Shown here piece by piece: positions 6,722 through 8,837 of a DNA stretch of 8,837 nucleotides. This stretch comes from Candidatus Bathyarchaeota archaeon (GTDB lineage: Archaea > Thermoproteota > Bathyarchaeia > TCS64 > B23), in assembly GCA_029259285.1 (NCBI GenBank), contig JAPDJB010000038.1:1-8837 (forward strand), read 5' to 3'. The position numbers and the translations under genes were made by a program. How positions within the stretch are numbered: position 1 is the first letter of the stretch; each line of letters opens with the position of its first letter. A model generated the notes under the pieces. The model saw only the letters and a program-made list of their open reading frames with translations. It made no database searches and was not told the DNA's origin.

Positions 6722-8152
6722 GTGAATCCCCACCTAGAGCTGGATAAGCGCATAGTCGCCGAGATATACACCTCCACAGAGCCTATGGAGAACCTTGAAG
6801 TCCTCTGCGACATCTATGGGAGCCGGTTTCCTGGAACCGAGGAGGATAGGGGAGCGGTAAAATGGATGGTTGAGAAATTAGAGGAGTATGGATTGGAGAA
6901 TGTCCACGCCGAGAGCTTCAAATTCCCAGGATGGATCAGGGGGCCAGCCAGACTTGAGATCCTGAAGCCGATGGAGAGGGAGATCGAATGCATCTCCCTC
7001 CCCCTCGGCGTCGCCGGAGAGGTGGAGGGGAAGCTCATCTACCTCGGCGACGGCCACCCCGACATCTATGAGAAGCGTCGAAGCGAGATGGAGGGGAACA
7101 TCGCCATGGTAACCAGCCGAAACCCCCTCGGAATGAAGAGGTATATGCATAGAACTGAGAAGTATATGCGATGCATCCTCGCTGGGGCGAAGGGATGGAT
7201 CTTCATGAATCACTACCCAGCCTATGGGCCTCCAACGGGGAGCATAAGCCCCATCATCCCAGCCGTAGGCGTCTCCTATGAAGACGGCTGCTTCCTCACA
7301 AGGCTGTTAAAGCGTGAGGGGGAGATCGTGGTGCGCATAGAGACGACGGATAAGAACATGGAGATGGAGACCTACAACGTAGTCGCCGACGTGCCAGGTG
7401 GAGAGGTCGACGACGAATACCTGATCGTTGGATGCCACTACGACGGCCACGACATCGCCCAGGGAGCGATAGACCCAGCCTCCGGAGCCGTCACAGCTAT
7501 GGAGATAGCGAGAGTCCTAAGCCTCCTCGGAGACGGCTTGAAACGCCGGATTAGGCTGATCCTCTTCGGGGCTGAGGAGCTCGGCCTCTTCGGCTCCTAT
7601 GAATACGTCGAGAGGCATGGAGATGAGCTTGACAAGCTGAGGTTCATGCTCAACCTCGACGCCGCGGGTAGGGAGGGGAAGAAGGGAGTCTTCCTCCACG
7701 GCCATCCAGAGCTGGAGCCGCTGCTGGAGAGGGCGGCGGGGGAGATGGGTGTGGAGCTACCCTACATGCAGAGGGTTACCCCCTACAGCGATCACTGGCC
7801 CTTCTTCCTGAAGGGGATTCCCTGTGGAAGCGGCGGCGACCCAGAGGCCTTCAGAACCGGTAGAGGCTATGGGCACACCCGCTATGACACCGTCGACAAG
7901 GTTAAGTTGAGCGATCTCCGAGAGGCCGCCTCCATCTACGCGAGGCTGCTGCTTAGAATGGCCAACATCGACGAGTGGCCTGGAAGGAGGCTGAGGTGGG
8001 AGGAGGTGGAGGGCTTCATCAGGGAGCAGGGCTACTACCAGACCATCGCCCTAGTAGAGAGGGTGAAGGAGTACGTGAAGAGCTGGAAGGAGCTACATCC
8101 AGACACCAAGGCCTGGCTGGAGAGGGAGGCACCCTACAAGGCCTTCCTATAA
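6722..8152 (+). CDS. M28-family zinc metallopeptidase (aminopeptidase) with PA-like insert
   Basis: A 476-residue di-zinc peptidase expected to remove N-terminal residues from peptides. M28 ligands are all visible: H239 in GCHYDGH 237-243; D251 in IDPASGA 250-256, bridging; catalytic E285 and ligand E286 in FGAEELGLFGS 282-292; D313 in NLDAAG 311-316; H385 in GYGHTRYDT 382-390. An N-terminal helical segment (MENLEVLCDIYGSRFPGT 22-39, AVKWMVEKLEEYGL 45-58) leads into an inserted region about 75-210 (GEVEGKLIYLG, NIAMVTSR, GAKGWIFMNH) that resembles a PA domain between the prodomain-like start and the catalytic core. Residues 415-476 form a charged helical C-terminal extension. There is no signal peptide, so it should be cytosolic and may act in late protein breakdown downstream of the proteasome. 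GTG start with a strong Shine-Dalgarno motif. The substrate cannot be read from the sequence. Confidence 0.92.
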   Translation: MNPHLELDKRIVAEIYTSTEPMENLEVLCDIYGSRFPGTEEDRGAVKWMVEKLEEYGLENVHAESFKFPGWIRGPARLEILKPMEREIECISLPLGVAGEVEGKLIYLGDGHPDIYEKRRSEMEGNIAMVTSRNPLGMKRYMHRTEKYMRCILAGAKGWIFMNHYPAYGPPTGSISPIIPAVGVSYEDGCFLTRLLKREGEIVVRIETTDKNMEMETYNVVADVPGGEVDDEYLIVGCHYDGHDIAQGAIDPASGAVTAMEIARVLSLLGDGLKRRIRLILFGAEELGLFGSYEYVERHGDELDKLRFMLNLDAAGREGKKGVFLHGHPELEPLLERAAGEMGVELPYMQRVTPYSDHWPFFLKGIPCGSGGDPEAFRTGRGYGHTRYDTVDKVKLSDLREAASIYARLLLRMANIDEWPGRRLRWEEVEGFIREQGYYQTIALVERVKEYVKSWKELHPDTKAWLEREAPYKAFL

Positions 8153-8154
8153 CG

Positions 8155-8167
8155 CCCATTTCTTTTC
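8155..8167 (+). terminator. Possible T-rich archaeal terminator after the M28 gene
   Basis: The pyrimidine tract CCCATTTCTTTTC begins 3 nt after the peptidase stop. Archaeal RNA polymerase often stops at such T-rich runs without a hairpin. The tract is interrupted by C, so the call is weak, but a TATA-like box for the next gene follows within 25 bp, which fits separate transcription units. Confidence 0.35.
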
Positions 8168-8186
8168 AGCTGACAGCCTAAAGGCG

Positions 8187-8191
8187 TATAT
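8187..8191 (+). promoter_or_regulatory. TATA box for the zinc-ribbon gene
   Basis: GCGTATATCC on the plus strand, with TATAT centred 28 bp upstream of the TTG at 8217, predicts a start at about 8215 and a leaderless mRNA. It supports the TTG start and the reality of the small gene downstream. Confidence 0.45.
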
Positions 8192-8216
8192 CCTTCCATG
8201 GAGTAGAGTTATTGAT

Positions 8217-8387
8217 TTGACGAGGAAGAGGCTCCTCACCTGTCCCAGATGCGGCTTCACCTTCGACATAAGCTATGGAAGAGCCTTCGCCTGCCAGGGA
8301 TGCCCCTCCTCAGTCTCCTGCAGCTATATGAGATGCCCGAAATGCGGCTATGAATTCCCCCTCTCAGCCCAGGGTTTTAAAGTCTAA
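8217..8387 (+). CDS. Small zinc-ribbon protein (56 aa), seven cysteines
   Basis: A short open frame, TTG to TAA. It encodes cysteines at C9-x2-C12 (TCPRCGF), C26-x2-C29 (FACQGCPSS), C35 (SCSYM) and C40-x2-C43 (RCPKCGYEFP). The paired CPxCG knuckles at both ends with a central CxxC are typical of zinc ribbons, and enough ligands exist for one site plus a partial second. I recall similar 'C-x2-C...FAC-x-GC...C...RCPxCGYE' small proteins near ferrous-iron transport genes (feoA/feoB) in archaea and anaerobic bacteria, but no feo gene is visible here, so this is a lead only. The start is TTG because no in-frame ATG or GTG lies upstream, and a TATA box sits 28 bp before it. Codon use matches the neighbours. 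Its last 11 bp overlap the end of the convergent membrane-protein gene. Confidence 0.75.
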   Translation: MTRKRLLTCPRCGFTFDISYGRAFACQGCPSSVSCSYMRCPKCGYEFPLSAQGFKV

Positions 8388-8649
8388 GCCTCCCCGAGCA
8401 GCCTAATAGGAGGAGGGAGATCCCAAATCTCAATAGGAGATAGGTGAAGACCGTGAGCAGCAGAGACGAGACGGCGAGGCTCTGAAGGCTGTTGGCAAGC
8501 CTCATGAAACCTGAGGCGTCGAGGGTGGGGGAGCTCAAGGCGAAGCTCAGCAGAGCCACCTGACTCCTTAGATGAGAGATGATTAGATGGAGGGCGAAAT
8601 TGAGGAACACCAAACCTGAGAAGGTGAGAAATGAGACCTTTAGATTCAT
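8377..8649 (-). CDS. Small hypothetical membrane protein (90 aa)
   Basis: I do not recognise a family. The protein begins MNLKVSFLTFSG and has a hydrophobic stretch at about 5-25, a weaker one at 30-40, a polar loop (PTLDASGFMRLANS, 41-54) and a long hydrophobic stretch at about 57-83 (SLAVSSLLLTVFTYLLLRFG...), so two transmembrane helices are likely, with a basic C-terminus (GRLRL). An archaeal TATA-like TTTAATA lies at the right distance from the ATG for leaderless transcription, which argues that it is a real gene rather than a chance antisense frame. It is convergent with, and overlaps by 11 bp, the zinc-ribbon gene. Its function is unknown; a link to its neighbour (for example metal handling) would be speculation. 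Confidence 0.6.
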   Translation of the reverse strand: MNLKVSFLTFSGLVFLNFALHLIISHLRSQVALLSFALSSPTLDASGFMRLANSLQSLAVSSLLLTVFTYLLLRFGISLLLLGCSGRLRL

Positions 8650-8673
8650 CGCTATATTCTGATTCTGTGAGTC

Positions 8674-8680
8674 TATTAAA
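8674..8680 (-). promoter_or_regulatory. TATA-like box for the small membrane protein
   Basis: The minus strand reads AAAATTTAATAGAC, with TTTAATA centred about 28 bp upstream of the ATG at 8649. The region 8650-8715 is clearly more AT-rich than the rest of the window, as expected for a promoter. Confidence 0.5.
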
Positions 8681-8727
8681 TTTTAAGAGTTATTAATAGT
8701 TCACAGATATATAGATCCAAACCTCAA

Positions 8728-8835
8728 TTACGGAGATCGGGACGTTGAAAACATAGGGAGATGACGTGATCTCCCTCCATAGGTCTCCGCGACCCTCTCG
8801 ATGAGACGTCTCGTTCCCAGGGGTATATCTATATG
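8728..8835 (-). CDS. Possible 3' end of a gene entering from the right edge
   Basis: On the minus strand a frame open to the window edge gives 35 residues ending in TAA at 8728-8730. Its first part (IDIPLGTRRLIERVAETYGG) looks like ordinary charged archaeal protein and uses the same codons as the neighbours, while its last ten residues (MFSTSRSP-like) look less natural. A second minus-strand frame (8693-8836) is also open but looks less coding. The piece is too short to assign to a family and could be non-coding. Confidence 0.3.
   Translation of the reverse strand, partial: HIDIPLGTRRLIERVAETYGGRSRHLPMFSTSRSP
8755..8776. repeat. Perfect 8-bp inverted repeat with 6-nt spacer
   Basis: AGGGAGAT (8755-8762), spacer GACGTG, ATCTCCCT (8769-8776). 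The arms are exact reverse complements and could form a hairpin or bind a dimeric protein. It lies about 75 bp upstream of the promoter box of the membrane-protein gene and possibly inside the end of a partial gene. No T-tract follows on either strand, so it is not a typical terminator. Confidence 0.55.
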
Positions 8836-8837
8836 GG

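Noticed and set aside
8801..8837. Possible plus-strand gene start (ATG at 8801, reading MRRLVPRG)
   Set aside because: Only 12 codons are visible, and no Shine-Dalgarno motif or TATA box lies at a suitable distance; the minus-strand reading is at least as plausible.
1..8837. tRNA, rRNA, CRISPR array, insertion sequence or box C/D RNA
   Set aside because: Reading both strands by eye showed no cloverleaf, no regularly spaced repeats, no transposase motif or terminal repeats, and no convincing paired C and D boxes.

Overview
This window looks archaeal, most likely a thermophilic member of the Thermoproteota/Bathyarchaeia-like lineages. The grounds are a split PurS + PurL FGAM synthase, a HerA-NurA DNA-end-processing pair, a DUF355 'adenosine-specific kinase', TATA-like boxes about 25-28 bp upstream of several start codons (leaderless transcription), frequent TTG/GTG starts, and codon use rich in AGG/AGA/ATA. 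The lineage is an inference; there is no rRNA or other marker here.

Layout. Positions 1-2524, minus strand: purS-purL (ATGA overlap), de novo purine synthesis. The purL reading frame stops before the usual C-terminal strand-helix tail, and a peptide that looks exactly like that missing tail is encoded on the opposite strand at 3-89. This is best explained as a fold-back (inverted) junction at the window edge. Positions 2525-2608: a divergent promoter region between purS and adk. Positions 2609-3307, plus strand: adenylate kinase with a four-cysteine zinc LID. Positions 3341-6096, minus strand: a herA-nurA operon (ATGA overlap) with its own promoter. Positions 6138-6626, minus strand: DUF355. 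Positions 6627-6721: a second divergent promoter region. Positions 6722-8152, plus strand: a cytoplasmic M28-family zinc aminopeptidase. Positions 8217-8387, plus strand: a 56-residue multi-cysteine zinc-ribbon protein with a TTG start. It converges on, and overlaps by 11 bp, a two-helix small membrane protein (8377-8649, minus strand). Positions 8650-8837 hold the membrane gene's promoter, a perfect 8-bp inverted repeat and possibly the 3' end of another minus-strand gene.

Functional reading. PurS/PurL make FGAM in IMP synthesis, Adk balances AMP/ADP/ATP, and DUF355 is a family reported to bind adenosine or AMP, so the flanks are purine-centred. HerA (hexameric translocase) and NurA (nuclease) would resect DNA ends together; no mre11 or rad50 is visible here. 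I found no clear new multi-gene system. The most notable items are the inverted purL junction, the divergent P-loop of the HerA-like ATPase, and the small zinc-ribbon gene.
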